64,000 bases of DNA from NCBI GenBank assembly GCA_031763025.1, contig JASSKH010000002.1, forward strand, positions 21,343,168 through 21,407,167, given 5' to 3'. The notes under the pieces are model-generated. The model was not told the DNA's origin and ran no database searches. It saw only the letters and a program-made list of their open reading frames with translations. Shown here piece by piece: positions 1 to 10,501 of this stretch (position 1 is the stretch's first letter; each line of letters opens with the position of its first letter). Both the position numbers and the translations under genes were made by a program. The stretch comes from Macrocystis pyrifera. Its lineage: Eukaryota > Sar > Phaeophyceae > Laminariales > Laminariaceae.

Positions 1-135
1 TCTCTCCCCGCACTGATGAAAGATGTTATCCTTATTATTAGACGAATGTCATTCTTACTCTTGCGTCACCCGATCTTACGTTTCACATTACATTCACAAA
101 TAAACGCGATTATTACACCCTTCACCGTTTCCTAC
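1..135. other. Left-edge spacer without a recognisable gene
   Basis: AT-leaning sequence with no coding-like open frame or recognisable repeat. It ends where the left inverted repeat of the composite element begins. Confidence 0.4.
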
Positions 136-173
136 ACAAATACATTTAGTTAGGTTGGCTTTGGGCTATTGCC

Positions 174-198
174 CCAATTGCAATATAACCGCAATTGG
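174..198. repeat. Small hairpin CCAATTGC / GCAATTGG
   Basis: Inverted repeat CCAATTGC (174-181) and GCAATTGG (191-198) around a 9-nt AT-rich loop. The same hairpin, with perfect 9-bp arms, is at 4468-4492 in the opposite flank. It sits between two direct copies of TTGGTTGGCTTTGGGCTATT-like sequence (about 150 and 210). It probably marks an element end. Confidence 0.6.
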
Positions 199-231
199 CG
201 TCATAGCATTTAGTTTGGTTGGCTTTGGGCT

Positions 232-1614
232 ATTGTAGGGCAGGGCAAGGGTTGCCCTGCTGTTCCCTAGGTGTTACCATATCATAAAAAAAAAGTTGGA
301 CGGAGGTATGAAAATTCTCTCGCGACGTCGATATTTGCCACGCAGAATATATCTTGTTTGAAGATGCTGCAGTTGCCGCTATTTCGAAGCAAAAAAACAA
401 AACATAACTTCACAGTCGCATCGCGCAGATTGCGATGACCTCGACGTGTCGCGAACACAGCCATACCAAATAAAACGCCGCAGTGAAATCCAACATGACA
501 AAAGGCATACAAGTTGACTTTTCGCCGATGATCGTTACGTACATGAACCCCGTAAACAACACTCTGTCGACCGAACAGTTACCATAAATGTAGCAGCGCA
601 GAACTCGAAAGGCTGGACGCGCCGTGCAACATTTCTGCAAAATGCGTTCTAGCAAAAAGACGGAAACAAGAAGGCAGGCAGTCCGAATCGAGAAGCACTA
701 TCACATAAAAAATCAAAACGTTTCAACACACATGTGAAGAATACGTGATACGCTCAAGGCGGCGGTACGTCGGAGTCGAGTCGGCAAGGCACAGCTGCGC
801 TCCCCACGTCGTAGTGGCCACGACTTCGGTAAGGCGGAGGCGTGATGGGTCCTTGTCTAGTCGCCTCGATTATCTCCGCGCGTTCTTGGCTTGCGCGCTC
901 ATGGTAGCTAGCACTACGGTATGCTGTCGTTTATGCCTGGGGAACAGGCAAGGTCATAGACTTTCGAAGGTAGACATACATATGCTGGAAACCATGATAC
1001 CAGTCGTAGTCGAAATCGTCGCAAGACGTGGTACTCCCCCCGAGTATACAATCGTACTTCAACCACCGCCCTCTCGAACGCAACTGGATCACGAAATGGT
1101 TCGGAATCGAGTAGATGACAGCTACGAGGCAGTACTCAACGCCTATCATCAAAATGGGTGACGGTGCTGGCGGCTCTCCGGCGTCCTCGAAGATGTCTAC
1201 ACGTGCAGCCGTGAAGAAAACGCGATCTGGGGCGTTGTCCGCACTCCAAGGAAGAATCGACCATATGGATGTGCTGATGTGCCGGGCGCAGCTTCTCGTC
1301 GCAGGGGGGGCACGGAGCAGGTCCAGGAAATGAGAAGTCGGAGGCGGCCCCGGTCAGGAAGGCATTGACTGCATCCTGGAGTGACCGGGGTGGTCCGTGC
1401 GGAATCAAGACTGGTGCGGTATCTCGCCATCGTGCACATTGGGATGCGGCTATCTCGATATATATGGCCATGGTCCTCGACATGGCAATCGGTAGTGTAG
1501 TTGCCAGTTGAGTCCGAGAGCCGTCCGAGTGTACATGATACGAGCATGCAGTTCCACGACGTCACCTGGCCATCCGCTGTTGGGGTGGAGTTGATCATCA
1601 GGTCGAAGGGTGAT
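232..1614. repeat. Block A, copy 1 of a dispersed element
   Basis: Begins with TGTAGGGCAGGGCAAGGGTT and a GGCAA...TTGCC palindrome, followed by TTCCCTAGGTGTTACCA. It matches 14870-17130 at high identity apart from two extra 445-bp units in the other copy. Homology stops sharply after GGTCGAAGGGTGAT at 1614 (17130 in the other copy). It holds minus-strand relics of the protein annotated at 16273-17301. Confidence 0.75.
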
Positions 1615-1680
1615 ACAGAGAGGTCCGATCGAGACCCCGGCCGCTAAGCGGCAGCACCATTGTTGACGTGGGCAGTAATC
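905..1680 (-). pseudogene. Broken copy of the unknown protein relic at 16273-17301
   Basis: Read on the minus strand, several short open stretches correspond to the longer frame in copy 2. These are a proline/aspartate stretch near 1590, SLQDAVNAFLTGAASDF near 1370, a CPPCDE cysteine pair near 1300, and YCLVAVIYSIPNHF with RGRWLKYD near 1070-1130. A one-base insertion near 1292 relative to copy 2 shifts the frame just after the cysteine pair, so this copy cannot make the full protein. The order resembles the end of ubiquitin-specific protease folds (cysteine pair, then Y-L..VI...HF, then W..YD), but no catalytic cysteine box is visible. Function is therefore unassigned. Confidence 0.4.
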
Positions 1681-2279
1681 GTTCAAATGATAATGTAAGT
1701 ATCAAGAAAAGTACGTAGGAAGCACGTATTCGTACCATAGAATTTCCGCTTTTTTCTTGTGGTTTTGGTACTATAAAATTTGGTTTTGGCACTATAAGAA
1801 GTGGATACCGTAGGTTGCAGGCATCGAGAAGTCAGTATCACTGCAGTCTTGTTTCGACCAGCTGTGTAGGGTGTTAGAAGGGTAGGTTGTCTGTCGTCCA
1901 ACGATTTTGGGGCGTTTCGGTCGATTTTCGTCCGCCTCAATGCCGGTCGAGCAACGTTTGCACAGCAAGATACCTGGCGGTGTGCATGGTGTGGAGGCAA
2001 AGGACGACCGCAGGAACTATACTGCTACTACTACAGCTGCGCTCTCAAGTGGTTGCAGGGGGCACCCTGCTACTCCTGCTGTGACGCATCTTTCGGGTCC
2101 ACTATATACGTGAATGAAATTATGACGAGCTTGTCGATCCAAAATACCAACCGCGCAGCTCGAACAAAAGCAGAGACGGCGGTGCGTGGTGGTGGCGCAG
2201 GCAAACGGTGGCGACAGCAGGCACATGCGTACTGCTGTCCTCTCCATTGGCTGTGAGAATTGCACTGCTGCTCAGAACA
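1615..2279. other. Copy-1-specific spacer
   Basis: Not shared with the second copy of the element. Contains CTGCTG/CAGCAG-rich stretches and short open frames with no recognisable domain. I see no gene. Confidence 0.4.
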
Positions 2280-3145
2280 ACAGCAGAGGAGTACAGCAGT
2301 TTTTTTTTTTTGGTGATGGTTGTTGATCGTTGTGGTCGGTGTGGTTTGGAGTCGGGATGTTATTCATGCTGTACAAGCACCCGTGCCCCCAGCTCTGCCT
2401 ACTATCCGTCCTCGGTGCTGCATCGTAGGCTCCGATACATGCAACTAGTTAGTCATAAATTACACCCCGCATATGCCAACGTGCGCGCATGATTTTGCCT
2501 GCTGCTGGTGTGCTGCTGGGCGCCTGCTGCTGCTGGAGTATGAGTATAGTTTTGTCTGGTGGCAGTTGGTCATTGATCGTTGTAGTGAGCGTGGTCGGGG
2601 TCAGGATACATACATGGGTACATAGCTACATACATACGCCCGCACCCCAAGTTCTTCCTATTTCTCCTCGATGATGCATCGTAGGCTCCGACACTTGCAA
2701 CTACTACAGGTACAACAGTAGCCAAGAGTACACCCTGGACGTGTCACCTCACGCAGTTTTGCCTGGTGGCAGTTAGTTGGTTGTTGATCGGTCGGCGTGT
2801 TCGGGAGTCGGGTTACACAAACATGCCGCCGCACACCAAGCTCTGCCTATCTATCCTCGATGACGCGTCGTAGGCTCCAACACTTGTAACTACAGGTACA
2901 GTAGCCAAGAATACACCTCGGGTGTGCACCTCACGCGCTGGTTTGGCCTGTTACTATGCTGCTGGGCAACAGCAGGTGGCGGTTTTGTTGTTGGTCGTCG
3001 TCGTGGTGGGTGTGGGACCGGAGTCGGGATACATACATGCGCCCGCGCCCCAAACTCTACCTATCCATCCTCCGTGATGCATATCGCAGGCCCCAATACA
3101 AGCCATCCATAGAGTATACTGCGGATGTGCCACCTCACGTGCATG
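2280..3145. repeat. Four degenerate tandem units of about 185-260 bp
   Basis: The motif CCCCA(A/G)(C/T)TCT(G/A)CCTAT followed by (T/C)CCTC(G/C)(A/G)TGATGCAT and CGTAGGCTCC recurs near 2390, 2645, 2830 and 3045. Each is followed by CAACTAC(AGGTACAG) and a GTTGATCGT(T/C)G stretch. Units differ by small indels. The open frames across this stretch, on both strands, follow the repeat and are not counted as genes. Confidence 0.65.
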
Positions 3146-3450
3146 GTTTGCCTGCTGCCGCTGCTGCTGGGCGGCATGGCCGCGCACCGATGTACAACAG
3201 CCTGCTTGTTGTACTCGTAGCACGCTCAAAACGATATCTGTGCTCAGCAGCAATTGTAACGGCACTATTGGCCAATCACGGCCATTTTGCAAGTCATATG
3301 GTAAGTCATAGCTCTGCTTTGATTGGTGCAAGCTCGAAAAGTCTAGTCTGTTTTTATGTTGTTTTTTGGTTGTAAATATCCCTTGGCCCAGTGCCTGTCT
3401 CCTCTCATGTAATAATTTTCTGTCTGTGATTGGAACATGTACATACATGT

Positions 3451-4464
3451 TCCACCGGTCAAAAAGAAAAAAAAACGAACAGCATGAGCTTCCCTCTTAG
3501 CCTTGTACGCCGCCCGCCCGTCTCGCGACCATTTCACCACCGATTGGGTCCGGATAAAGTTTTCCTCCCTGTCTGCCACAGTGAGCGTCGTCGCCCGCCT
3601 CGCGTCAAGCCCGGTGCTCACCGTGGCCCTTCTTCGCCACTTCGACAAAGTTGGTGCTCAAACTGCATTGAAGTCTCTTTGAAGTTTAGTTTGGTCGCAA
3701 AAATAAGCACCGCTTAAATATTATTTGGCATATCAAAACGACCCTTATATCTCGTATATGGCGCAAGCGGAGCCTCACAAGGAGGCCAGACAGAGCCCAT
3801 TTGTGCTTCCTGCGTGTCTCGAGACACACGCGACGCCTAGCCATGCAAACGGCGACGGCGCTCCTTGCAACACCCCCTCTACCTGCTAGCACCCGCTGAC
3901 ACCCGCGGCGGCGCTGGGCTCGCCCACGGTACCGTGTTCTGACTACACGCACGCGCACGAAACGAAATAAGATGGATTCAGATTATATATAAGCAACGCT
4001 TGACTCGTACCTGGCACGTTCGTTCGAACACGAGTACAAAGTACAAGAAGGCGCTTCTATTGACGAACGTAGAGTTTGTTCGGAAATATAAGCTGTACCG
4101 GGACATTGTTTTTTGCCAGAAAACGGTATACCTTGACAGAAAATGTCATATGACTTGGGTTTGGTGTGCCCTGATCACCTCGTTTTACTTTTCGTACCGC
4201 AAACTGGTAAAAATACGATGGTGTACCGTTTTTTGGATTTTTTGCAAGTGAGACGGACGGACATGGATGTTTCGCCAAAAAACGGTATACGTTGACAGAA
4301 AATGCCATCTTACTTGGGTTGGGTGTACCCTGATGGCCTGGTTTGAGTTTTTCGTACCGTAAACTGGCAAACAGCGCTGGTGTACCGTTTTTTTGTCATT
4401 TGTCCGTTCGGACAGGAAATTAATTTTGCTTTTAGATTACCCTAGGGTAAACCCTAGGGAATTA
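3451..4464. repeat. Block B, copy 1 of a dispersed element
   Basis: Starts at CACCGGTCAAAAAGAAAA and matches 18866-19877 at about 90% or better. Its distal part (about 4118-4440) is two tandem units of about 165 bp, each with AAACGGTATACNTTGACAGA and a closing GTACCGTTTTTT, so ACGGTAT and its complement sit at opposite ends of each unit. Minus-strand frames over it follow the repeat and look non-coding. It ends at a CCCTAGGGTAAACCCTAGGG palindromic stretch. Confidence 0.75.
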
Positions 4465-4599
4465 CCCCAATTGCAATATAACTGCAATTGGCGTCATAGC
4501 CCAAAGCCAACCAAACTAAATGTATTTGTACAAGAAACGACGGAATACCCACTCCGAAGGAAAGCCTTGTATCTACCATTGTAGATACCGGCTACCAAT

Positions 4600-5500
4600 G
4601 TCCCCCAGGTAGACGGACCGGGGGAGCCAGTTTTGTCGTCACGTACGTGCTCGGTGTGAGGTGCTTCGTGTACGTCAAAGGGTTACGTGAAACATACCTG
4701 ACGCTCGACAGACGTTGATGCTGCTGTATTTACTGCTGCTGCAGAGGTTGATAAAACCCAAAACAGGACAAGCGGGCAATTTCAAAATTGTTGATATTTT
4801 CAACGCAGAAAAAAATCAGAGGAGAAAATTCTCTGTTGAGAGTGCTCGTCGTATCATACGGGTACTTTAGTACCAATAGAATATCCTGCCAGGCAGTCGG
4901 GCAGCGTGGGCCATGCCCGGTGCCACACACCGAGGCAGTACAGCGAGACGGGAGGCAGTTTGAACCTGGCTCTGTGTGCTCGGTGTGAGGTGTGTGGTGT
5001 ACGTCAAAGGCCTAGGTGAAACACACATGACGCTCGACAGACGTTTACTGCTGCAGCTGTATCTATGGCTGCTGCTGCTGCTGAGGTTGAAAAAAACCAA
5101 AACTGGATAAGCGGGTAATTTCGAAATTGTTGATATTTTCAACGCAGAAAAAAATCAGCGGCCCGGTGCCATACACCGAGGCAGTACAGCGAGACGGGAG
5201 GCAATATGGACCTGGCTCTGTGGCTCTTGCCCGTTGCGATTACCTGCTGCTGAGAGCGTGCGACTGGAAAACTAGCTATAGGCATGACACCAATATCTGC
5301 TACTAAGAATTCTCCCAGGTAGACGGACCGTTATGGTTACGAACGCGCTCGGTGCTAGGTGTACACCACCCGTCAAAGGGCTTGGTGCAACAAATATGAC
5401 AGCCGACAGCTGTGTACTGCTGTTGCTGCTGTATGTCAGCTGCTGCTGCAGCTGCTGCTGCTGCTTCTGCTGAGGTTGAAAACATATGTACAGCAGAGGG
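4600..5500. repeat. CTG-rich tandem array, about 330-370 bp period
   Basis: Units begin near 4650, 4979 and 5348 with CTCGGTGTGAGGTG or variants, then (T/C)GTACGTCAAAGG, GACGCTCGACAGACGTT, a run of CTGCTG and AGGTTGA(A/T)AAAA. The first two units then share AATTGTTGATATTTTCAACG, which is itself an inverted repeat (GTTGATATTTTCAAC). GGTGCCA(C/T)ACACCGAGGCAG separates units at about 4919 and 5164. No gene is supported. Confidence 0.7.
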
Positions 5501-5550
5501 AGTGTTCGAGGGGGGCGGGCTATTTACGAAAAAGCAAAAAAAAAAAATGC

Positions 5551-5800
5551 GTAGTAACTCTAAGTTCACATGAGACGCCTGTTTTGTTCACAACCGACGG
5601 AATTAAATATTTATAGTCATGGGCTCTACCGACGGAAACTAAATGGCTTAATTTGTTCAGAGGCAGAAAGAAGAGAAGAACGACCACACTTGCCCCGTGC
5701 CCCCTCCCAGCTTCTCGTGATAGGTGCACGAGTAGAGCACGGCACTGCTCGCTGCCGATTGATAGGCCTAGAGGCTAGGCCTACTGTTGTGGTTTCCGTG
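5551..5800. repeat. Dispersed repeat of about 245 bp, copy 1
   Basis: Starts AGTAACTCTAAGTTCACATG and ends GGCCTACTGTTGTGGTTTC. A second copy at 13876-14119 is about 95% identical in the same orientation. The 3' part contains TAGGCCTAGAGGCTAGGCCTA, an inverted repeat with TAGGCCT/AGGCCTA arms. A SINE or MITE is possible, but no target duplication or Pol III box was found. Confidence 0.7.
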
Positions 5801-6481
5801 GTGGTTCCTCTGTTGCGGTTCCTCTTCACGTCAGCAGCAGGCAGCAGCAACAGCGGCGGGTGGCGAGCTGCAGCATCATGGAAAGGGAGGAGGATGAGCA
5901 GGGGCGACGTAAGCTTTCCCGGTGCGTGTGCAAGAGGCGTGCGAAAGAAGCGAGGATCCAGGAATGTTCGGGGATCTTAGACCTTGAACTCGAGCGCAAT
6001 TGGGCGTAGGGCTGTCGACTCTGATGCACAATCGCAAGCCTGCCACAAGCGCCTGCAAGCATCGTTACCTCGATCGCTTGGGGTCGCCAGCCATGATTTT
6101 TCCCACGAGGTTTTTTTTTCTTGGCCGGTTCGCTCCGGTGGTTGGGTAAGAGTTGCTTGCACAGCATGAAGGGTAATACGGGGAGACACTCGTATAAACT
6201 TTGGGTGTCCTTCCTAAACGCGCGAATTCGCGAATCGGCCGTTCACAAGAGGGAACACCTGATGATATTCGCAACAGGATAGACAGGACTCGTACATCAG
6301 TAGAGATATTTGATCGAGACGTACCACCGCTGCATCGGGGCAGATAGCACAAAGTCTGTACCAGGTACCAGATATCATGACATATCCGCCAAGAGGCCGT
6401 GCCCAGGAATGGAGATACGTACCCGCACACAGAGTGTTTGGCATCAATAGGGAATACTAGCAACACCTGAACGGAGGGCAT
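5801..6481. other. Unassigned sequence
   Basis: Several overlapping short frames on both strands, none with a recognisable domain. The longest minus-strand frame (6065-6652) overlaps the hairpin element at its 3' side and has two related CCCAGGAATGGA(G/T)ATAC stretches (6403 and 6619), so it probably reflects repeats rather than a gene. Confidence 0.35.
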
Positions 6482-6562
6482 ACCACTCTGACCCGAACTA
6501 TAGGGACCGTTAGCATAAATGTATTCAATAAAAACCGTCCTTATATCTTGGGTCAGAGTGGT
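6482..6562. repeat. 81-bp fold-back element
   Basis: Perfect 13-bp arms ACCACTCTGACCC (6482-6494) and GGGTCAGAGTGGT (6550-6562). Pairing continues imperfectly inward (CTATAGGGACCGTT with AACCGTCCTTATAT) to an AT-rich loop of about 20 nt. The inner part resembles the hairpins at 29819-29880, 30136-30198, 30418-30482 and near 34055, suggesting one hairpin family. Confidence 0.7.
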
Positions 6563-6735
6563 GTGTGCTGTACGAGCACATGCCAGGTTTTTTTTCTCCT
6601 CGCAGACATGCCGCACCCAGGAATGGATATACATACTCGCAGGTACCGGCATATACTTGACGAATACCTGGTGTCCTCGATCTCACAGCTGACGTTTTTT
6701 ATTTTTCTGATATATATATGAACAACGCTACTCTG

Positions 6736-6880
6736 CTAGTGCCGTCGGCCCTTGGCCTTGTCCGTCACTAACGATACAGATCACACGTACACGTCGCGGG
6801 ACACAATGACCTGCTATAAGTACCAACAATGCCGTGCCGGTGCACTTTAAGGCGGTCGATGGTGAGGGATCATCACTTTT
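6736..6880. repeat. Outlying monomer of the 160-bp satellite
   Basis: Carries the landmarks of the array at 7195-9960: GTCCGTCACTAACGATACAG, CGTCGCGGGACACAATG, GCCGGTGCACTTTAAGGCGG (the GGCGGTCGATGG box begins at 6851) and GGTGAGGGA. It is separated from the main array by about 300 bp of unrelated sequence. Confidence 0.65.
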
Positions 6881-7080
6881 ACTTTCCAGCCTAATTCGTA
6901 GGAGGATTTACCCTCAGACGATCTTCTGGACAAGCCGTGGTCACAGCTGTCGTCCCTTCTCCCCCCCGGTACGTGCCTTTAGTTTTTATCGCGCATAGGG
7001 TTCAGCATTCCCACTGCTCGTCGATTTCCATCGAATGTAGCTGACTCACGCTCTCGCGCTTTCCGCTAATCAATTTTAAG

Positions 7081-7192
7081 CAAGAAAAAGTCCCTACGAG
7101 CATGCACTCGGTGAGACTCGAACTCACGAAATTGATCTTGATAGGCTCGCGGACCACCTACCAAGCCACCGGGGACGCCGGATTGGGCCGGT
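7081..7192 (-). pseudogene. tRNA-like sequence (SINE head or tRNA pseudogene)
   Basis: On the minus strand an A-box-like TGGCTTGGTAGG (complement of 7157-7168) is followed about 40 nt later by a T-arm, GTGAG-TTCGAGT-CTCAC (complement of 7111-7127), with a perfect 5-bp stem and 7-nt loop. A GCTT/GAGC D-stem is possible. The anticodon stem and acceptor stem do not pair, so this is not a working tRNA. A run of five T residues (complement of 7085-7089) lies just downstream and could end Pol III transcription. It adjoins the start of the main satellite array. Confidence 0.5.
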
Positions 7193-7194
7193 GC

Positions 7195-9960
7195 AGGTCT
7201 CGTGGCCGGCGCCAATGCGTCGGCCCTCTCGGCCCGTCCCTCACTGTGAATAGCGATAGACATCATACACGTCGTGAGGCACAATGTACGACTGTACGTA
7301 CCAACACCGCGGGGCGGGTGCACTAAAAGGCGGTCGATGGTGAGGGAAGATATGCCGGTGCAGGTCTCGTGGCCGGCGCCAACCCGTCGGCCTGCGGCCC
7401 GTCCCTCACTAACGATATTTATCATACAAGTTGCGAGACACGATATATTGCTGTATGTTCCTACGACGCTGTGCCGGTGCACAAAAAGGCGGTCGATGGT
7501 GAGGGACAGTATGCCGGCGCAGGCCTCGTGACCGGCGCCAATGCGTCGGCCCTAGGCCCGTCCCTCACTGACGATACATATAATAAACATCGCGGTACAC
7601 AACGAACGATGTATGTAACACATCGCTGTGCCGGCGCACTAGAAGGCGGTCGATGGTGAGGGACTATGTGCTAGTGCACGGCTTGGGGCCGGCGCCGATG
7701 CGTCGACCCTTGGCCTTGCCCCTCACTAACGATACCTATCATACGACAACGCGGCGTCTCGGAGACCTGTTCGTGGTGTGAACAATACCAGCAAACGTAG
7801 CAAGGTAGGCAACTCAACAAAAACAAACTCAAAGACGGTGGCGGCAAGAAAATACGCAAGAAAATCTTCCTAATGCGTGCAGTTCGAAGTTGAAGATAGC
7901 CCGGGGCCCAAACACTAGCGTGTGCAACTCGGTCAACCGGGGCGACCATCAACCCGGAGGTCTCCGCACAGGAAACCTCCACCCTCGCTCTAAATCCGGG
8001 GCGTTACCAAGGCGATCCCACGGCCCTCCGTGAGCGCCGTGCGGCCCTCAAAGCCCACCACGAGCAGCTCCTCCTTCTCACGCGTCGCGATAAATATATA
8101 CCTGGTAGCGATCTATATCATACACTTCTTGAGACACAATGTACTGCTGTGCGTACCAACAACGCTGTGCCGGTGCACTAAAAGGCGGTCGATGGTGAGG
8201 GAAGATTTGTCGGTGCAGGTCTCGTGGTCGACGCGTGGCCCGTCCCTCACTAACGATACATATAATACGCGTTGCGAGACACAATATATTGCTGTATGCT
8301 CCAACGACGCCGTATCGATGCACTAAAAGGCGGTCGATGCTGAGGGACTATGTGACGGCGCAGGCGTAATGGCCACCGCCAACGCGTCGGCCCTTGGCTT
8401 TCCCTCACTAGCGACACATATAACGAAGGTCGCGGTACACAACGAACGATGTATGTAACAACACCGCTGTGCCGGCGCACTAGAAGGCGGTCGATGATGA
8501 GGGACTATGTGCTGATACACGCGGGGCCGGCGCCGACGCGTCGACCCATGGCCTTGCCCCTCACTAGCGATTCTTCTCATGCGCATCGCGTCGGGTATAG
8601 CGACATATATCATTCACGTTGCGAGACACAATGCACTGATGTATGTACCAACAACGCTGTGCCGGTGCACTTAAAGGCGGTCGATGGTGAGAGAAGATAT
8701 GCCGGTGCAGGTCTCGGGGCCGGCGTCAACGCGTCGGCCTGTGGCCCGTCCCTCACTAACGATACATAACATACGCGTTGCGAGTTGCGAAACAGAAAGT
8801 ACTCCTGATATTCCAACGACGCTGTGCCGATGCACTCAAAGGCGGCCGATGGTGAGGGACTATGTGCCGGCGCAGGCCTCGTGGCCGGCGCCAACGCGTA
8901 GGCCCTTGGCCCATCCCTCACTAACGATACATACATTAAATACCGCGGTACACAACGAACGATAAGACCGCTGTGCCGGCGCACTAGAAGGCGTTCGATG
9001 ATGAGGGACTACCGTATGTGTCGGTGCATACCTTGGGGCCGGCGCCGATGTGTGGACGCTTGGCCCTCCCCTCACTAACGAGAGACACAAGGTACTGCTG
9101 TGAGTTTCAACGACGCCGTGCCGGTGCACGATAAGGCGATCGATGGTGAGGGACTATGTGCCGGCGCAGGCCTCGTGGCCGGCGCCAACGCGTCGGCCCT
9201 TGGCCCGTCCCTCACTAACGGCACATACAATAAACGTTGCGGTATACAATGAACGATGTACCTGGTAGGTAATATTACCGCTGTGCCGGCGCACTAGAAG
9301 GCGGTCGACGGTGAGGGACTACGTGCCGGTGTACGGCTTGGGGCCGGCGCAGATGCGTCGACCCTTGGCCCTGCCCCTCACTAACGATACTTATCATACA
9401 CGTCGCGATAAATATATAACAATATATATATCAAACACGTCGTCAGACACCATGTACAGCTGTACCAGTACGTACCAACAATGCTGTGCCGATGCACTAA
9501 AAGGCGGTCGATGGCGAGGGAAGATATGCCGGTGCACGTCTCGCGGCCGGCGCCAACGCGTTGGCCTGCGGCCCGTATCTCATTAGCGATACATATCATA
9601 CACGTTGCGAGAGATAATGTACTGCTGTGTTTTCCAACGACGCTGTGCCGATGCACTAAAAGGCGGTCGATGGTGAGGGACTATATGCCAGCGCAGACCT
9701 CGTGGCCGGCGCCAACGCCTCGGCCCTAGGCCCGTCCCTCACTGATGATAAATATAATAAAAACGTCACGGTACACAACGAACGATGTATGTAACAACAC
9801 CGCTGTGCCGGCGCACTAGAAGGCGGTCGATGGTGAGGGACCATGAGTCGACCCTTAACCCTGCCCCTCACTAACGATACTTAACGTACGCGTCGCGACG
9901 CACAACAACGATGCCGTGCCGGTGCACTTTAAGGCGGTCGCTAGTGGCGGAGTATGCGCC
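7195..9960. repeat. Satellite of about 160-bp monomers with three-monomer higher-order pattern
   Basis: The box GGCGGTCGATGG (or one- to two-base variants) recurs at 7329, 7488, 7645, 8184, 8329, 8486, 8676, 8841, 8990, 9135, 9300, 9503, 9662, 9822 and 9933, mostly 145-165 bp apart. Each monomer has GTGAGGGA shortly after the box and TCCCTCACT about 75 bp later, so it can form a long hairpin with GCCGGCGCC palindromes between the arms. Three types follow in order: A1 (GGGAAGATATGCCGGTGCAG), A2 (GGGACTATGTGCCGGCGCAG) and B (GCGCACTAGAAGG ... GGCTTGGGGCCGG). The order A1-A2-B repeats at 7329, 8184, 8676 and 9503, with one A1 missing at 9135. Frames through it on both strands are repeat artefacts. 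Confidence 0.85.
7760..8095 (+). pseudogene. Insert in the satellite with a short coding-like stretch
   Basis: This stretch is unrelated to the monomers and interrupts the array between box copies 7645 and 8184. From about 7925 to 8092 one plus frame is open and reads ACATRSTGATINPEVSAQET, then a basic/leucine-rich helix-like part including LRERRAALKAHHEQLLLL. The style resembles Gag regions of LTR retroelements, which is only an inference from composition. It has no start, stop or partner domain and is best read as a captured coding fragment. Confidence 0.3.
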
Positions 9961-10300
9961 GGTCTACGTCTCGTGACCGGCGCACCGGGCTTTCAGTCGA
10001 AATTGAGCGGAATGCATGCCGGCGCATGCGTCACCCCCGTCCCACCAGCGACACATTCGTACCAAAGACACAGGCGCGTGTCACCCAAAGGAAAGCTCTC
10101 GGCCGGTGCACGAGATACGCGGTGCGGAGCACCAGATAGCGGATGCTGTTGATAGGAAGATGCCGGTACATGTCAACAACCGCGGATACAAACAACGCCG
10201 GCGCGTACTAATGGTGTGCCCGTGCACACCAGCACGGGGACAACCAAGCCCCACCCTTGTCTAGGCCGGTGCACGGATAGTGCTCACCGTCGCCTCTATC
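9961..10300. repeat. Degenerate satellite edge
   Basis: GCCGGTGCAC, GCCGGCGCATGCG, GGCCGGTGCACGAG and CCCGTGCACACC are spaced through this stretch without the full monomer order. It looks like decayed monomers at the array edge. No gene is supported. Confidence 0.5.
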
Positions 10301-10501
10301 TAATATAATTCCCGTCACGCTGCCCCGTTCCGCTCCCGCGCCGTGTCATCGCGTCCGTTGTTGCCGTCGTTGTGCTCTGTTCCGCGTCCGCGTCGTCCGC
10401 TGTTGCCGTCACTGTGTTTTGTTTCGCGTCCGCGCTGTCTCGCCGAGTCCAAATTTTGCAGAGGCCCGGCGAGAACGACGGCGGAGGGGGGACTTGAAAC
10501 A

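Larger units (their letters stand above)
136..4532. mobile_element. Composite element flanked by inverted repeats (copy 1)
   Basis: The left end (136-205, starting ACAAATACATTTAGTTAGG) matches the reverse complement of the right end (4466-4532) over about 68 bp with a few mismatches. Each arm contains a CCAATTGC hairpin. Inside are block A (232-1614), a unique middle (1615-3450) and block B (3451-4464). Blocks A and B recur in the same order and orientation at 14870-17130 and 18866-19877 with a different middle. Inverted flanks suggest a DNA transposon or a segment trapped between two copies of a small inverted element. No intact transposase is visible and no clear target-site duplication was found, so the class is unknown. 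Confidence 0.55.

Noticed and set aside
2954-3448. 164-codon minus-strand frame
   Set aside because: Covers a tandem unit and CTG-rich sequence; no domain.
7111-7192. Functional tRNA gene on the minus strand
   Set aside because: Anticodon and acceptor stems do not pair and the D-loop is too long, so it is kept as a tRNA-like relic.
7066-9871. Many Arg/Pro/Ala-rich open frames on both strands
   Set aside because: They repeat with the 160-bp satellite and occur in all frames, as expected from a GC-rich array.
7195-9960. CRISPR-like array
   Set aside because: Repeats are about 160 bp and whole monomers are similar, with no short unique spacers or cas genes; the context is eukaryotic.
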